The notes under the pieces are model-generated. The model saw nothing but the letters and a program-made list of their open reading frames with translations. It searched no databases and was not told the origin of the DNA. Positions 29,269 to 39,447 of a stretch of DNA of 64,000 nt are shown here, piece by piece; the first letter of the stretch is position 1; each line of letters opens with the position of its first letter. Source of the stretch: Methanobrevibacter woesei (GTDB taxonomy: Archaea; Methanobacteriota; Methanobacteria; Methanobacteriales; Methanobacteriaceae); NCBI RefSeq assembly GCF_003111605.1, contig NZ_MZGU01000004.1, forward strand, positions 1-64,000, written 5' to 3'. The position numbers and the translations under genes were made by a program.

Positions 29269-30567
29269 TTATAATTCTCCTTTTATATAATCTACTAAGC
29301 TATCAAGACTAACTAATTCCTGATCACCAGAATTCATGTCTTTTACAGTAACTTTTCCTTCATCTAGGTCTTTTTTACCAACAATAACAACTTTTCCAAC
29401 ATTGATATTATTTGCATGATTCATTAATTTTTTGAATTTTTTTCTATTTAAGTCAACATCAGTAGCAATTCCATTTTTTCTAAGTGTTTGGGTTATTTCA
29501 AAGGATTTTTGTCTAGTTTCATCATTAATTGGTGCAACAAATACATCAAGGTATGGTTTTAATTCTTTTTCACCATTTAATTCTTCAATTGCATTCATTA
29601 ATCTGTCAAAACCAAATGCAAATCCTGTGGATTCAATTTCTTCTCCTCCAAAGACTTTAATAAGGCTGTAGGTTCCTCCACCACAAACCTGTTTCTGAGC
29701 TCCAAGTTCTGGAATGTAGACTTCAAATACAATTCCAGTATAATAATCAAGTCCTCTAGCTACTCCAAGATTTAATGTGTAATTATCCACACCAAAGCTA
29801 TCTAATGTTTTAACTAATTCTTCTAATTCAGCTAATGACTCTTGCGGTTCATCATATGGTTTAACTAACTTTTCAATGTCAGGTAATATTTCTTTACCTC
29901 CTACCATATCGATTAAATTAAGAAGTACATTGTTTAACTCTTCATTGTCAATAACTGGATTGTCACCAACTAAGGATTCTCTTAAAAGCTCTTTATCTCC
30001 TTTATCGATGATAACCATAATCTCTCTTTGTGTTTTAGTGTCAATGTTGAAGTGTGCAAATAATCCTCTTATAATTCCTAAATGGTTAATGTTAATATCA
30101 GCAGGTGTAATTCCTAAACTTTCTAAAGATTCATTACACATTGAAATAACTTCTGCTTCACCTTCTGGGGATTTTGCACCGATTAATTCACAACCAAATT
30201 GCCAAAATTGTCTAAATCTTCCTTTTTGAGGTCTTTCATATCTAAAACAACTTCCATAGTAATAAAGTTTAATAGGTTTTGCAGTTGTTTTTTGAAGTTC
30301 ATTTAAGTATAATCTAGCTACTGGAGCAGTAAGTTCTGGTCTTAAAGCCAATTCTCTATCAGATTTATCTTTAAAGTTGTATAACTGATCTACAATTTCT
30401 TCTCCAGATTTTGTTGTGAATAATTTTAACTCTTCAAATAAAGGTGTTTTAATTTCTTGAAAACCATAATTTTCAAAAACGTTTCTTAGAGTACTTTCTG
30501 CTTCTTTTCTTTCTCTCATTTCAGTAAATAGAAAGTCTCTAGTTCCTCTTGGTCTTGTAAATTCCAT
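29269..30567 (-). CDS. hisS: Histidyl-tRNA synthetase
   Basis: Charges tRNA-His. 432 residues, a standard class II enzyme: FTRPRGTRDFLFTEM at the N-terminus, motif 2 YGSCFRYERPQKGRFRQFWQ near residue 110, the histidine-binding GVARGLDYYTGIVFEVY near 265, motif 3 FAFGFDRLMNAIEEL near 315, and an anticodon-binding domain from about 340. It heads the minus-strand run with hisI, the PIN/KH ATPase and the TIM-barrel gene and is divergent from aroE across a 106-bp gap. Confidence 0.97.
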   Translation of the reverse strand: MEFTRPRGTRDFLFTEMRERKEAESTLRNVFENYGFQEIKTPLFEELKLFTTKSGEEIVDQLYNFKDKSDRELALRPELTAPVARLYLNELQKTTAKPIKLYYYGSCFRYERPQKGRFRQFWQFGCELIGAKSPEGEAEVISMCNESLESLGITPADININHLGIIRGLFAHFNIDTKTQREIMVIIDKGDKELLRESLVGDNPVIDNEELNNVLLNLIDMVGGKEILPDIEKLVKPYDEPQESLAELEELVKTLDSFGVDNYTLNLGVARGLDYYTGIVFEVYIPELGAQKQVCGGGTYSLIKVFGGEEIESTGFAFGFDRLMNAIEELNGEKELKPYLDVFVAPINDETRQKSFEITQTLRKNGIATDVDLNRKKFKKLMNHANNINVGKVVIVGKKDLDEGKVTVKDMNSGDQELVSLDSLVDYIKGEL

Positions 30568-30625
30568 TTTTGTTCTCCTTATTAAATTGATAAAAATTAA
30601 GTATTAATATTAAAATTTTATAAAT

Positions 30626-30639
30626 CAATGTTTATATAA
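30626..30639 (+). promoter_or_regulatory. TATA box of aroE within the hisS/aroE divergent gap
   Basis: CAATGTTTATATAA lies about 35-48 nt before the aroE ATG. The overlapping minus-strand sequence around 30610-30627 (GATTTATAAAATT) may serve hisS. Confidence 0.5.
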
Positions 30640-30673
30640 CCTTTGTTAGATATAAAATTATAAGTGATTTCTT

Positions 30674-31525
30674 ATGGTGATTAAAGGAAGTACAAAAGTT
30701 GTTGGATTGATTGGTGAGCCTGTTGAACATAGTTTCTCTCCACCTATGCATAATGAGGCATTTAAAACACTAGGTTTAGACTATGTTTATGTGCCTTTTA
30801 ATGTAAGTCCAGATAACCTAAAGTCAGCTATTGAAGGTGCAAATAGCTTAAATATTCAAGGATTAAATGTTACTATTCCTCATAAAATCAATGTTATTAA
30901 ATATCTAAAGGAATTGGATCCAATAGCTGAACTGATTGGTGCAGTAAATACAATTGATTTCAAAAATCTTAAAGGGTATAACACTGATGGAATTGGTTGT
31001 ATTAGGGCTATTGAAGAAGTAACTAAAATTAAAGATAAAAATATTGTTGTTGCAGGTGCAGGTGGTGCAGCAAGAGCTATTGTATTTTATTTGGCTAAAT
31101 ATGGTGCAGAAGAGGTTAATATTTTAAATAGAAACCTTAAAAAAGCTGAAAATTTGGCTAGTGATTTACTTGCATCTAATTTAATATCAAATGTCAATTC
31201 ATCAGATATTTCAGAAATATCAAAATTCATATCAGATGCAGATATTTTAATTGATACAACTCCTATTGGAATGCATCCAAATGTTTCTGATGAGCCTATT
31301 GTTAAGGCAGCAGATATCCATGAAGAACTGGTTGTAAATGATATTGTTTACAATCCTAATGAAACAGTACTTCTTAAAGAAGCTATAAAAGCCAATGCAA
31401 AAGTAGTTTATGGAATTAAAATGTTATTGTATCAGGGTGCTGAAAGTTTTAAAATCTGGACTGGTAGGGAAGCGCCTATTGATGTAATGGAAGCTAAATT
31501 AAAAGAAACTTTAAATGTGATTTAA
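30674..31525 (+). CDS. aroE: Shikimate dehydrogenase
   Basis: NADPH-dependent reduction of 3-dehydroshikimate to shikimate for aromatic amino acids. 283 residues: substrate-binding HSFSPPMHNEAFKTLG near residue 20, catalytic Lys in GLNVTIPHKINVIKYL near 65, AVNTIDFKN with YNTDGIG near 100, the nucleotide-binding GAGGAARAIVFYL near 125, and YGIKMLLYQGAESF near the end. GTGAT ends 5 nt before the ATG. The next gene starts directly after its stop codon. Confidence 0.96.
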   Translation: MVIKGSTKVVGLIGEPVEHSFSPPMHNEAFKTLGLDYVYVPFNVSPDNLKSAIEGANSLNIQGLNVTIPHKINVIKYLKELDPIAELIGAVNTIDFKNLKGYNTDGIGCIRAIEEVTKIKDKNIVVAGAGGAARAIVFYLAKYGAEEVNILNRNLKKAENLASDLLASNLISNVNSSDISEISKFISDADILIDTTPIGMHPNVSDEPIVKAADIHEELVVNDIVYNPNETVLLKEAIKANAKVVYGIKMLLYQGAESFKIWTGREAPIDVMEAKLKETLNVI

Positions 31526-32230
31526 ATGGATTTATTTGACATGGTAGCTAATAATGAAGAAGAGTCTTTTACTGATTCAAAGAAAGATGTATTGAAATTT
31601 CTTAAAATAATAGGTGTAGATTCTAGATTTGTTAGTTATACTCCTTCAAAATTATATGTTAATAATTTAAGGTTTTCTAAATTTTCAAGAAAAAGAGAAA
31701 AAACATTCTACCATCAATATCCTCAGATTGAAGTTGTACGTTCCAGCTTATTTCAAAAGATATGTTCTAAATCCTCTAAAATATTGGCTAATATAAAACC
31801 AAACTCAAAAATATTAATTTCCGATGAAGATACTTCTTTAAATAAGCTAGTTGAAATAATATTGGAGCCTTATACAAGAAAATATGGTGTTAAGTTAGTT
31901 TATAGTGGGGGTTATGATTATGTTGTTAATCCTTTAATTCAGGATGATGAAGTAAATGAGATATTTGCTTCTTTATTTAAAGGTGAAGGCATTAACTTCA
32001 ATAAAAAAGATAATGAACTTTATCCTTTAAGAAACATTGAAAAAAAGTGGATTAATAACTTTTTAGAAAATGAGAGATTTGAAACATTAAAAAATAAAAA
32101 TGAAAAAGATGAATATGTGCAATTAGCTAATTCATTTATGGAATTTTTAGCTGATGTTGCACCACAATTCAGAGATAATGTTTTAAGAGCATCTGATTAT
32201 ATAGAAGAAAATTTAAAAGTCAAAGAGTGA
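31526..32230 (+). CDS. Unknown protein coupled to aroE
   Basis: 234 residues, soluble and charged, without signal peptide, membrane span or cysteine cluster. I do not recognise the family. The basic first half includes [19 protein letters not shown] (about residues 49-67); a middle segment, [20 protein letters not shown], followed by [20 protein letters not shown], looks like an alpha/beta domain but I see no complete P-loop. It begins at the base after the aroE stop, so it is translated from the same mRNA. Its last 18 nt overlap the end of the convergent rfcL gene. Confidence 0.75.
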   Translation: MDLFDMVANNEEESFTDSKKDVLKFLKIIGVDSRFVSYTPSKLYVNNLRFSKFSRKREKTFYHQYPQIEVVRSSLFQKICSKSSKILANIKPNSKILISDEDTSLNKLVEIILEPYTRKYGVKLVYSGGYDYVVNPLIQDDEVNEIFASLFKGEGINFNKKDNELYPLRNIEKKWINNFLENERFETLKNKNEKDEYVQLANSFMEFLADVAPQFRDNVLRASDYIEENLKVKE

Positions 32231-33712
32231 AACTTGTTTATCTTTGCTTTTCTTTGGTTCTTCTTTTTTAGTTTCACCTACTTCCTCTTTAACTGGCTCT
32301 CCTTTTTCTTCTTCAATAGGTTCTGGAGTTTCTTCTATTTCAGGAATTATTTCCTCTTCAACAACAGGTTCTTCTTCAGCTATTTCTTCAACTTCAGGAA
32401 TAGCATCCAACATCTGTTTTTTAAGCTCTTCATTACGTTTTTCTTTTTCTGCTTCTCTTCTTTCGTTTTTGAGCTTTTCCATTTTGGTTATAACTTTTTT
32501 AGGAATTTTTCTTTTTCTAAATCTTTTTATTTCATCTTCTTCAAGCTCTAGATAATCAGATATTTCCCATGCAAGTTCATTATTCTCAAACATGATTTCT
32601 AAATAAGGAAACATTGAAATAGCTACTGAATGAGAGATATGTAATTTTTCACTCATTTTTTCAGCAATTCTATCTCTGAGATTTCTTTTTCCTCTATTTT
32701 TACTCATTTTTGTAAATATTGTTGGTGTTACAATTCTTGAAAACTTTTTATAGGTTTCTTTTTTTGAATCTGCTACTCCAATACCCATAAAGTCACTTGC
32801 ATACTTCCAATAACCATAATTTCTGCTGTGATTGGCTCTACCAAAGTATAAATCAGCTTTAGCCAAGTTTTCATAAGCTTTTTTAATTTCTTTTTTATCA
32901 CTGTACTCTCTTGGAACATTTTCTGCAATATATTCCATTACAAGAGTTGGATCTTCTTCAACTTCTCTTAATGATTCCTTGACATGGCGGGGATTTTTAC
33001 TTTTAAGAACACGGGTTATTCCATCAAATATTGTTGAGCGTGTATCCTTGTTATTAACACTTTCAACATCTTCAAGTTCTAAAACATCACTTTCATTAGC
33101 TATTGCTTGGAAGGTGTTTAAAGCAGATCTCATATCTCCATTAGCTCTTCTGGCTATCTCTTTTAAAGCATCGGGATTAGCTGTGATTCCTTCTTTTTTA
33201 GCTATTTCTCTTAAGAGTTTATTTATGGTCGGGCTTCTAACTCTTGCCATTTTAAGGACATCACATTTTGTTTTGATAGTTGTGAGACGTTTACTGTAGA
33301 AATCATTAGCTATTAAGATAAGTGGATGTTTAGCAGTTTTAATAATCTGATTAATAGCTTTAACTCCTCCACGATCATTAGTTCCATGAATTCCATCTAC
33401 TTCATCTAAAATGATTAATTTATACTCATCTCCAAATAAAGAAGATGTTTCAGAGGATTCTCCAACAGTGCTCATAATAATGTCCTGTGAACGTTTGTCA
33501 CTGGCATTTAGTTCTATAAACTCAGAGAACTCTTTAGCTATTGCATGAGCTAGAGTAGTTTTACCAATTCCTGGAGGTCCTACAAGTAAAAGTGGTTTTT
33601 GTGGATTTCCAGCTTTCCATTGGTCTATCCACTCTTGAATTTTCTTTTTTTCTTTACCGTTACCAGCTACTTCATCTATTGTCTGTGGCTGGTATTTTTT
33701 TGTCCATAACAT
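32213..33712 (-). CDS. rfcL: Replication factor C large subunit
   Basis: Part of the clamp loader that opens PCNA at primer ends. 499 residues: AAA+ domain with Walker [16 protein letters not shown] near residue 43 and Walker [13 protein letters not shown] near 100, then a helical collar domain. The last 90 or so residues are a highly charged Glu/Lys tail that ends [10 protein letters not shown], a PCNA-interacting peptide (PIP box) of the usual Q-x-x-L-x-x-F type. Encoded just downstream of the small-subunit gene (9-nt gap). Several long open frames opposite the Glu-rich tail are artefacts of its repetitive codons. Confidence 0.96.
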   Translation of the reverse strand: MLWTKKYQPQTIDEVAGNGKEKKKIQEWIDQWKAGNPQKPLLLVGPPGIGKTTLAHAIAKEFSEFIELNASDKRSQDIIMSTVGESSETSSLFGDEYKLIILDEVDGIHGTNDRGGVKAINQIIKTAKHPLILIANDFYSKRLTTIKTKCDVLKMARVRSPTINKLLREIAKKEGITANPDALKEIARRANGDMRSALNTFQAIANESDVLELEDVESVNNKDTRSTIFDGITRVLKSKNPRHVKESLREVEEDPTLVMEYIAENVPREYSDKKEIKKAYENLAKADLYFGRANHSRNYGYWKYASDFMGIGVADSKKETYKKFSRIVTPTIFTKMSKNRGKRNLRDRIAEKMSEKLHISHSVAISMFPYLEIMFENNELAWEISDYLELEEDEIKRFRKRKIPKKVITKMEKLKNERREAEKEKRNEELKKQMLDAIPEVEEIAEEEPVVEEEIIPEIEETPEPIEEEKGEPVKEEVGETKKEEPKKSKDKQVSLFDF

Positions 33713-33721
33713 GACAATACC

Positions 33722-34669
33722 TTATAAGAATTTAGTTAAAAGAGCTTCTAATTGAATTCTTGGGTTTGCTCCTTCTCTTATTCTAAAATCACAGTCAGCT
33801 ATTGCTTCAATCAAATCTATGTATATGTCTGCTTCCATTTTACCGTCAACAACTCTTCTGGAAACATCTTGGTATATTTGAGCAACCATGTCTTCTCCAC
33901 TGGTACCCTGTAAAACCATACTGTCTCTAAGTAAGTCTCTAGCACCCATAAAGTCCCCAGTTAAAGCACTAGTAACAATTTTACTAATGTCCTGAGGTTT
34001 AGCTTTAGACACTACATCGTAAACAGAAGATTCATTAATGTCTTCACCTTCAGATGCAGTTGCTTGTAAAATGTTAATAGCTTTACGCATATCTCCTTCT
34101 GCATAGTAGACTATTGTTTCAAGTCCAGATTCTTCATATGCAAATCCTTCTTCTTCACAGATGTATTTTAATCTTTCAACAATATCTTCTCCTTTGATTG
34201 GAGCGAATCTGAAAATTGCACATCTTGATTGGATAGGATCAATTATCTTAGATGAGTAGTTACAGGAAAGAATAAATGATGCAGTTTTTGTATACATCTC
34301 CATTTCACGACGGAGAGCATGCTGTGCATCTTTTGTCATGTTATCTACTTCATCCAAAAAGATTATTCTGAAAGGTGCACCCACTGGTTTAAGTCTACAG
34401 AACTGTTTAATATTGTTTCTTACAGTTTCAATTCCTCTTGCATCAGATGCATTTAATTCAAGAAAGTTTTGTCTCCAATAATCTCCTAAAATAGCTTTTA
34501 CAAGTGCAAGTGCAGTAGTTGTTTTTCCAACCCCTGCAGGTCCTGTAAACATTAAATTAGGCATGCTTTCTTCACCAACATACTTTTCAAGTCTGTTAAT
34601 AATCTGTTTTTGGCCTACAATGTCTTTTAATTCTTGTGGTCTATATTTTTCTACCCAAGGTCCGCTCAT
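33722..34669 (-). CDS. rfcS: Replication factor C small subunit
   Basis: 315 residues of the archaeal RFC small subunit, which forms the clamp loader with RfcL. It starts [20 protein letters not shown] and has Walker [16 protein letters not shown] near residue 42, Walker [12 protein letters not shown] near 103, and the SRC arginine-finger motif [13 protein letters not shown] near 145. No intein is present, although archaeal rfcS genes are frequent intein sites. First gene of the rfcS-rfcL pair, divergent from htpX. Confidence 0.97.
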   Translation of the reverse strand: MSGPWVEKYRPQELKDIVGQKQIINRLEKYVGEESMPNLMFTGPAGVGKTTTALALVKAILGDYWRQNFLELNASDARGIETVRNNIKQFCRLKPVGAPFRIIFLDEVDNMTKDAQHALRREMEMYTKTASFILSCNYSSKIIDPIQSRCAIFRFAPIKGEDIVERLKYICEEEGFAYEESGLETIVYYAEGDMRKAINILQATASEGEDINESSVYDVVSKAKPQDISKIVTSALTGDFMGARDLLRDSMVLQGTSGEDMVAQIYQDVSRRVVDGKMEADIYIDLIEAIADCDFRIREGANPRIQLEALLTKFL

Positions 34670-34729
34670 TAAATCACCTATTAATCAGAAATAAATATGT
34701 TTTTTTATAATTATTTAACTTTTGGTTAA

Positions 34730-34747
34730 GGATTTAAATATATAAAG
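34730..34747 (+). promoter_or_regulatory. Candidate TATA box of htpX
   Basis: GGATTTAAATATATAAAG lies 57-74 nt before the ATG. A second TATA-like sequence at 34777-34792 is too close to the start codon for a normal leader. Confidence 0.4.
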
Positions 34748-34803
34748 TATAAATATTATTAAACTAAAATTAATCTAAAATTTATAAATTAATGGTGTAA
34801 ATA

Positions 34804-35769
34804 ATGAAAGGCACATGGAAACTTCAATTAAGATTAATAGTTGTTATGGCGGTCTTATTCCTAATTGTATATACTCTTGCTTCAATAGCAGGTTATTATT
34901 TAGGTTTTGGCGGATCTTTAAGCTTTTACTTAATTATTAGTTTGATAATTATTTTTGCACAATATTGGTTTGGACCATCTATTGTTAAAATGTCTATGAA
35001 AGTAAGACCATTATCTGAAACTGAAGCACCTCATATTCATCAGATGGTTGAAGAATTAGCTGCTGAAGCAGGAATAAAAAAACCTAAAATTGGTTTATCT
35101 GAAGTAAATATTCCTAATGCTTTTGCTTATGGTAGATCTTCAAGAAGTGGTCATATTGCACTTACAAGACCAATTATAGGTTTACTCACTAGGGATGAAC
35201 TTAAAGCAGTTATTGGACATGAAATGGGACATATTAAGCATAATGATATGATTGTAACATCTATGGTAAGTGTAATACCTATGATTTGTTATTATATTGC
35301 ATTATCTTTCATGTTTTCAAATAATAATGAAAACAATTCTGGATTCATAATTGGAATTATTGGTTATGTTTTCTACTTCATAGGTCAATTATTAGTATTA
35401 TGTGTTTCAAGAATCAGAGAGTACTATGCAGATGCAGCTAGTGTGGAATTTGGTAATAAGCCTGCTGCTTTAGCATCAGCACTTTATAAATTGTCTTATG
35501 GTGCAGCAAAAGCCAACAATGAAGAACTTAAAGATATTAACACTACTCGTGCATTCTTTGTAAACGATATTAACAATGGTGCTCGTGATATAACTTCATT
35601 TAGACAAATTGACTTTGATGGTGATGGATCTATTTCAGATGAAGAATTAAGAAGGATATCTGAAAGTAATATTAAAGTTAAATCATCTGCAAAATTCATG
35701 GAAATATTGTCCACTCACCCAGACATGTTAAAAAGAGTAAAAAGATTATCAGAACTTGAAAATCAATAG
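34804..35769 (+). CDS. htpX: HtpX-like membrane zinc metalloprotease (M48) with EF-hand-like loop
   Basis: 321 residues. Two N-terminal membrane segments (about residues 12-32 and 40-58) precede an M48 zinc protease domain with H139-E-M-G-H143 and two more hydrophobic segments (about 153-171 and 184-202); REYYADAASVEF near 210 gives the third metal ligand. HtpX degrades damaged membrane proteins. Unusual is D270-F-D-G-D-G-S-I-S-D-E-E281, a complete 12-residue EF-hand calcium loop (acidic at 1, 3, 5, 12, Gly at 6, Ile at 8) inside the domain, followed by a helix. trmI follows directly in the same run. Confidence 0.92.
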   Translation: MKGTWKLQLRLIVVMAVLFLIVYTLASIAGYYLGFGGSLSFYLIISLIIIFAQYWFGPSIVKMSMKVRPLSETEAPHIHQMVEELAAEAGIKKPKIGLSEVNIPNAFAYGRSSRSGHIALTRPIIGLLTRDELKAVIGHEMGHIKHNDMIVTSMVSVIPMICYYIALSFMFSNNNENNSGFIIGIIGYVFYFIGQLLVLCVSRIREYYADAASVEFGNKPAALASALYKLSYGAAKANNEELKDINTTRAFFVNDINNGARDITSFRQIDFDGDGSISDEELRRISESNIKVKSSAKFMEILSTHPDMLKRVKRLSELENQ

Positions 35770-35778
35770 GTGATAATT

Positions 35779-36510
35779 TTGAAGATGATTTTAGATGAAA
35801 GAGGTAAAAAATATCTTTTAAAAGAAGATAAAGAATTCCAAAGTGATTTAGGTATTGTTTCAGCTGAGCAAATTGCTAATTCAGAAATTGGAGATGAACT
35901 TAAAAGTCATTTAGATCATACTTTCAAGATTGTTAAACCTAATGTAAATGATTTTATAGATTTAATGGATAGAAGATGTTCTATCTTAATTCAAAAAGAT
36001 ATTGGTTCTGTTTTAGCTCATACAGGTTTAGGTGCTGGTGATAGGGTCGTTGATGCAGGAACTGGTGCTGGAGCTATTGCATTAAATTTTGGAAATGTTG
36101 TAGGCAGTGAAGGTAAAGTCTACACCTATGAAATTAGAGAAGACTTTGCTGAAGTTGCAAGGAAAAATATTGAAAACTTTGGAATTACAAATATTGAAGT
36201 TAAAAATAAGGATATTAAAGAAGGTATTGATGAAGATAACTTAGATTTGATCTTTTTAGACCTTCCTAAGCCTTTTGAAATTTTTGAAGATGTTTACGAC
36301 TCCTTAAAGGTTGGGGGATGGCTTACAGTTTACGCTCCATATATTGATCAGGCAGAAGTCTCATATAGGATTGCTAAAAAATTAGGATTTTATAATATTG
36401 ACATTATTGAGATTTTAGAGCGTGGACTTGAAGTTAGACAACAAGGGGTAAGGCCAAAAACACGTATGGTTGGTCACAGTGGATATCTTCTATTTGCTCG
36501 TAAATTATAG
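35779..36510 (+). CDS. trmI: tRNA (adenine-N1)-methyltransferase TrmI family
   Basis: 243 residues. The Rossmann methyltransferase fold carries motif I VVDAGTGAGAIALNFG near residue 85, YEIREDF (motif II) and DLIFLDLPKPFEIFEDV (motif IV). Archaeal TrmI methylates A57/A58 in the T loop of tRNA with S-adenosylmethionine, stabilising tRNA. The start is TTG 35779 (4 nt after GGTGAT) or ATG 35785; the in-frame GTG 35770 is inside the ribosome binding site. It follows htpX by a few bases. Confidence 0.9.
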   Translation: MKMILDERGKKYLLKEDKEFQSDLGIVSAEQIANSEIGDELKSHLDHTFKIVKPNVNDFIDLMDRRCSILIQKDIGSVLAHTGLGAGDRVVDAGTGAGAIALNFGNVVGSEGKVYTYEIREDFAEVARKNIENFGITNIEVKNKDIKEGIDEDNLDLIFLDLPKPFEIFEDVYDSLKVGGWLTVYAPYIDQAEVSYRIAKKLGFYNIDIIEILERGLEVRQQGVRPKTRMVGHSGYLLFARKL

Positions 36511-36528
36511 TTAAAAAAAAGAGTTTAA

Positions 36529-36565
36529 GAGATAGCTAAATAGCTATTCTCCTATTTTTATTTAT
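36529..36565. terminator. Hairpin between convergent trmI and leuS
   Basis: ATAGCTA (36532-36538) pairs with TAGCTAT (36541-36547); the stem extends through GAG/CTC past a one-base bulge to 36529/36551. A T-rich tract follows on the plus strand. It may terminate transcription from both sides. Confidence 0.5.
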
Positions 36566-36574
36566 TTTTAAAGA

Positions 36575-39430
36575 TTATTCCATAAAGATAGCTGGTTTGT
36601 AAGGCATTGCATTTTTAGCCTTATTTTCAGGATCGTAGGAATCATCTGTATGGATTATGACATTGCTGTCACATTCTTGGTTAATGTAGTCGAGAGCATC
36701 AGATAAGATTTTTTCTTCATCTATTTTACCAACATATCTTGTTTTAGTCATTTCACGACCAACTTTTTTAGCTACATTAGCTATTTCTTTTTTATCATCG
36801 TATATGTTAGCTCCAATAGCTCTACCCATTATTTGACCAATATCTGGTTTTCCTACTTCATCAGCTATTTTGTATAAGTCCCATTTCCATTCTGGTGCAA
36901 GGTAGACATGTACTTTTTCAACTTTGTCTCCAACCATCTTTTTAATTTGATTTATATCTTTGATGATGTTTTGAACAAGTTCTTCAGACCTTTCAACTGT
37001 TTCACTTACTAATTCTTCATTATATTCAGGCCAGCTTGCTTCGGAGACAAATCCTTCTCCACCATAGGTTTCCCATAATTCTTCACAGGTATGTGGTGTA
37101 AATGGTGAAAGTAATCTAATCCAGGATTCAAGAACAGTACTAAGTACATAGATTATTGCAGGATCTTTTGAATCAAGTAAATGTTTTACTCTGTACATGT
37201 AATGGTCTACATCTTTCTTAAGTAAGAATAATGCTTCTTGAAGTGCTTTTCTTGTTTGGAATACTTCTAAAGCTTCAGTTGCTTCTTTGATATGTGAATT
37301 AAGCTGATTTATCATCCAGATATCAATGGTTCTTGAAAGTTCCACTTCTTCAATATTGTTTAATTCAAGTGGACTTCCTTTGATTTCTTCAACTTTAGCT
37401 GCAAATTCAGTAAACCATTCTAATCTTCTTTTAGTTCCTAATACTTCTTTTTCTCTCCAATCAAAGTCTTGCCATGGTTCAGCAGAAGCCATTAAGAATA
37501 ATCTTACTACATCTGCACTGTATTGTTCAATTGCATCTTTTAAAAGGATTACATTACCTTTTGAGGATGACATTTTGTTTCCTTCAAGTAATCCCATTCC
37601 AAATACAACAGTTCCTCTTGGCCATTTGTCTTTTGGATAGATTGCACTGTGGTGGAACATTAAGAAACTTAAATGGTTACCAACTAAATCTTTTGCAGAT
37701 AATCTCCAGTCTAATGGATACCAGTAATTAAATTCTTCCTGAATTTCTTTGGTAGTTTCTTCATCTACTTTAACATCATCAGAATCAATGTTCAATAAGA
37801 CTTTATCGAAGAATGCATCATTTAATAACTCTGCATCAATGTTTCTAAGGAATTTAGCTATTGTATAATAGGACATGTAGATTGTGGAGTCAGTTAAAGG
37901 TTCAATTAACCATTGATTGTCCCATGGGAGTTTTGTTCCAAGTCCAATGTTTCTAGAACAAGCCCAATCTTCTAACCAGTCAATATAATATTCAAAATTG
38001 TTTTTAATTTCTGGTGGGATAATAGTTTCTCCATCAAGAACTTCATGGGTTTTCACTTTCCATTCTGGATCTGAGTATTTGAGGAACCATTGGTTGTCCA
38101 TGATTTTTACAACACAGTTTTCTCCACATCTGCAGATAACTGGTCTTTCTGCAAAATCATACATGATTGTAGCCATATTTTTATCAATCATGTCTTGTTT
38201 AAATTTGTCTCTAGCTATTGAGACCTTTTCTCCACCATATTCAGGAATGTGTTCACTCATGATTCCTTTACTGTGTTCTACTTTATAAAGCTCATTTGTT
38301 GCATCTTGAACTTTAGGGTCATTTTGGTCTGTAATTCCTAGTCTTTCAATTATTTCAGCTGCAGGAATTTCTCCATAACCTTTTACAGTAACTACATTAA
38401 TAGGATTGACATCTTTGATGATTTCTTCAAGACCGTATTTTTCAAGTAATTCTGTGTTATTTTTTAAATCTTTAAGAGCAATAAAGTCTGCTGGTGCATC
38501 AGCAGGTTCTGAAAATACTACTCCGCTTCCATAATCTCCACTTACGAAACTAGCTGGTAAAATTGGTAATTTTTCACCAGTAAATGGATTTTCAACAAAG
38601 TTTCCAATTAAATCATTAGGGTTAACTTCTTCTATAATTTCTAAATTCTTTATTTGATTGGATAAATTATGGTGAGCTTCTTTTGTAATAATCCATCTTT
38701 CGCCTTCAGCATCTACTTCAATATATTCAATATCTGGGTTCATCCAAATGTTTGTAGCACCGATGATGGTTTCTGGTCTTAAAGTAGCGGTTACAAGGAT
38801 TTTGTCCCCATATTTAAATTTAAGTAAGGTTAATTCATTAACACCTACGCCTTCTCCTTCGAGTAAATCATGATCTCCAACAGGGTTTTCACATCTTGGA
38901 CAGTATTTTACAGGATGTTCTCCTTTTTTAATTAAATTTGCATCTTTTAATTTTCTTATTTGCCATTCTACAAATTTTTTGTAAGTAGGGTCAATGGTTC
39001 TAAATTCTCTTCTCCAGTCTATTGAATATCCCATATCATGCATTACTTCATGATATTCATTACTGAAGTATTTTACAATAAATTCAGGGTCTTCCATTTT
39101 AGGAAGTGTTTCTTTAGGTACTTTATGGACATTTTCATATAAATCTAAGGTCCATTGGACTTTTCTTTGAATCCTACTAGCTATTCCAATAACTGGTGCT
39201 CCAGTAACGTGCCATGCCATTGGGAATAAAACGTTGTATCCGTTCATTCTTTTAAATCTTGCATAAACATCTGGAACTGTGTAAGTACGACCATGTCCAA
39301 TGTGCATAGCTCCACTAGGATATGGAAAAGCTACTGTAATGAATAATTTTTCTTTATCATTAGGGTCTGATTCAAATAGGTGTTCATCATCCCATTTTTT
39401 CTGCCATTTTGTTTCAATGTTTTCTGTCAT
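36575..39430 (-). CDS. leuS: Leucyl-tRNA synthetase
   Basis: 951 residues, archaeal/eukaryotic-type class I enzyme. HIGH motif at [15 protein letters not shown] (about residues 37-51); zinc-binding cysteines CPRCENPVG near 172 and CRCGEN near 433; the CP1 editing domain between about 190 and 410 with [21 protein letters not shown] near 618; anticodon domain after about 700. Family length is about 950, so it is complete. It is one of the longest genes here, convergent with trmI and followed upstream by nadE 17 nt away. Confidence 0.97.
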   Translation of the reverse strand: MTENIETKWQKKWDDEHLFESDPNDKEKLFITVAFPYPSGAMHIGHGRTYTVPDVYARFKRMNGYNVLFPMAWHVTGAPVIGIASRIQRKVQWTLDLYENVHKVPKETLPKMEDPEFIVKYFSNEYHEVMHDMGYSIDWRREFRTIDPTYKKFVEWQIRKLKDANLIKKGEHPVKYCPRCENPVGDHDLLEGEGVGVNELTLLKFKYGDKILVTATLRPETIIGATNIWMNPDIEYIEVDAEGERWIITKEAHHNLSNQIKNLEIIEEVNPNDLIGNFVENPFTGEKLPILPASFVSGDYGSGVVFSEPADAPADFIALKDLKNNTELLEKYGLEEIIKDVNPINVVTVKGYGEIPAAEIIERLGITDQNDPKVQDATNELYKVEHSKGIMSEHIPEYGGEKVSIARDKFKQDMIDKNMATIMYDFAERPVICRCGENCVVKIMDNQWFLKYSDPEWKVKTHEVLDGETIIPPEIKNNFEYYIDWLEDWACSRNIGLGTKLPWDNQWLIEPLTDSTIYMSYYTIAKFLRNIDAELLNDAFFDKVLLNIDSDDVKVDEETTKEIQEEFNYWYPLDWRLSAKDLVGNHLSFLMFHHSAIYPKDKWPRGTVVFGMGLLEGNKMSSSKGNVILLKDAIEQYSADVVRLFLMASAEPWQDFDWREKEVLGTKRRLEWFTEFAAKVEEIKGSPLELNNIEEVELSRTIDIWMINQLNSHIKEATEALEVFQTRKALQEALFLLKKDVDHYMYRVKHLLDSKDPAIIYVLSTVLESWIRLLSPFTPHTCEELWETYGGEGFVSEASWPEYNEELVSETVERSEELVQNIIKDINQIKKMVGDKVEKVHVYLAPEWKWDLYKIADEVGKPDIGQIMGRAIGANIYDDKKEIANVAKKVGREMTKTRYVGKIDEEKILSDALDYINQECDSNVIIHTDDSYDPENKAKNAMPYKPAIFME

Positions 39431-39447
39431 TTAATCACCATAATTTT

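Noticed and set aside
32234-32555. Two open frames opposite the end of rfcL, rich in Phe or Ser
   Set aside because: They mirror the Glu/Lys-rich tail of RfcL (GAA/GAG codons read as TTC/TTT or TCT/TCC). Low complexity, no ribosome binding site.
33722-34669. Intein in rfcS
   Set aside because: The Walker A and SRC regions are continuous and the length is normal (315 residues).
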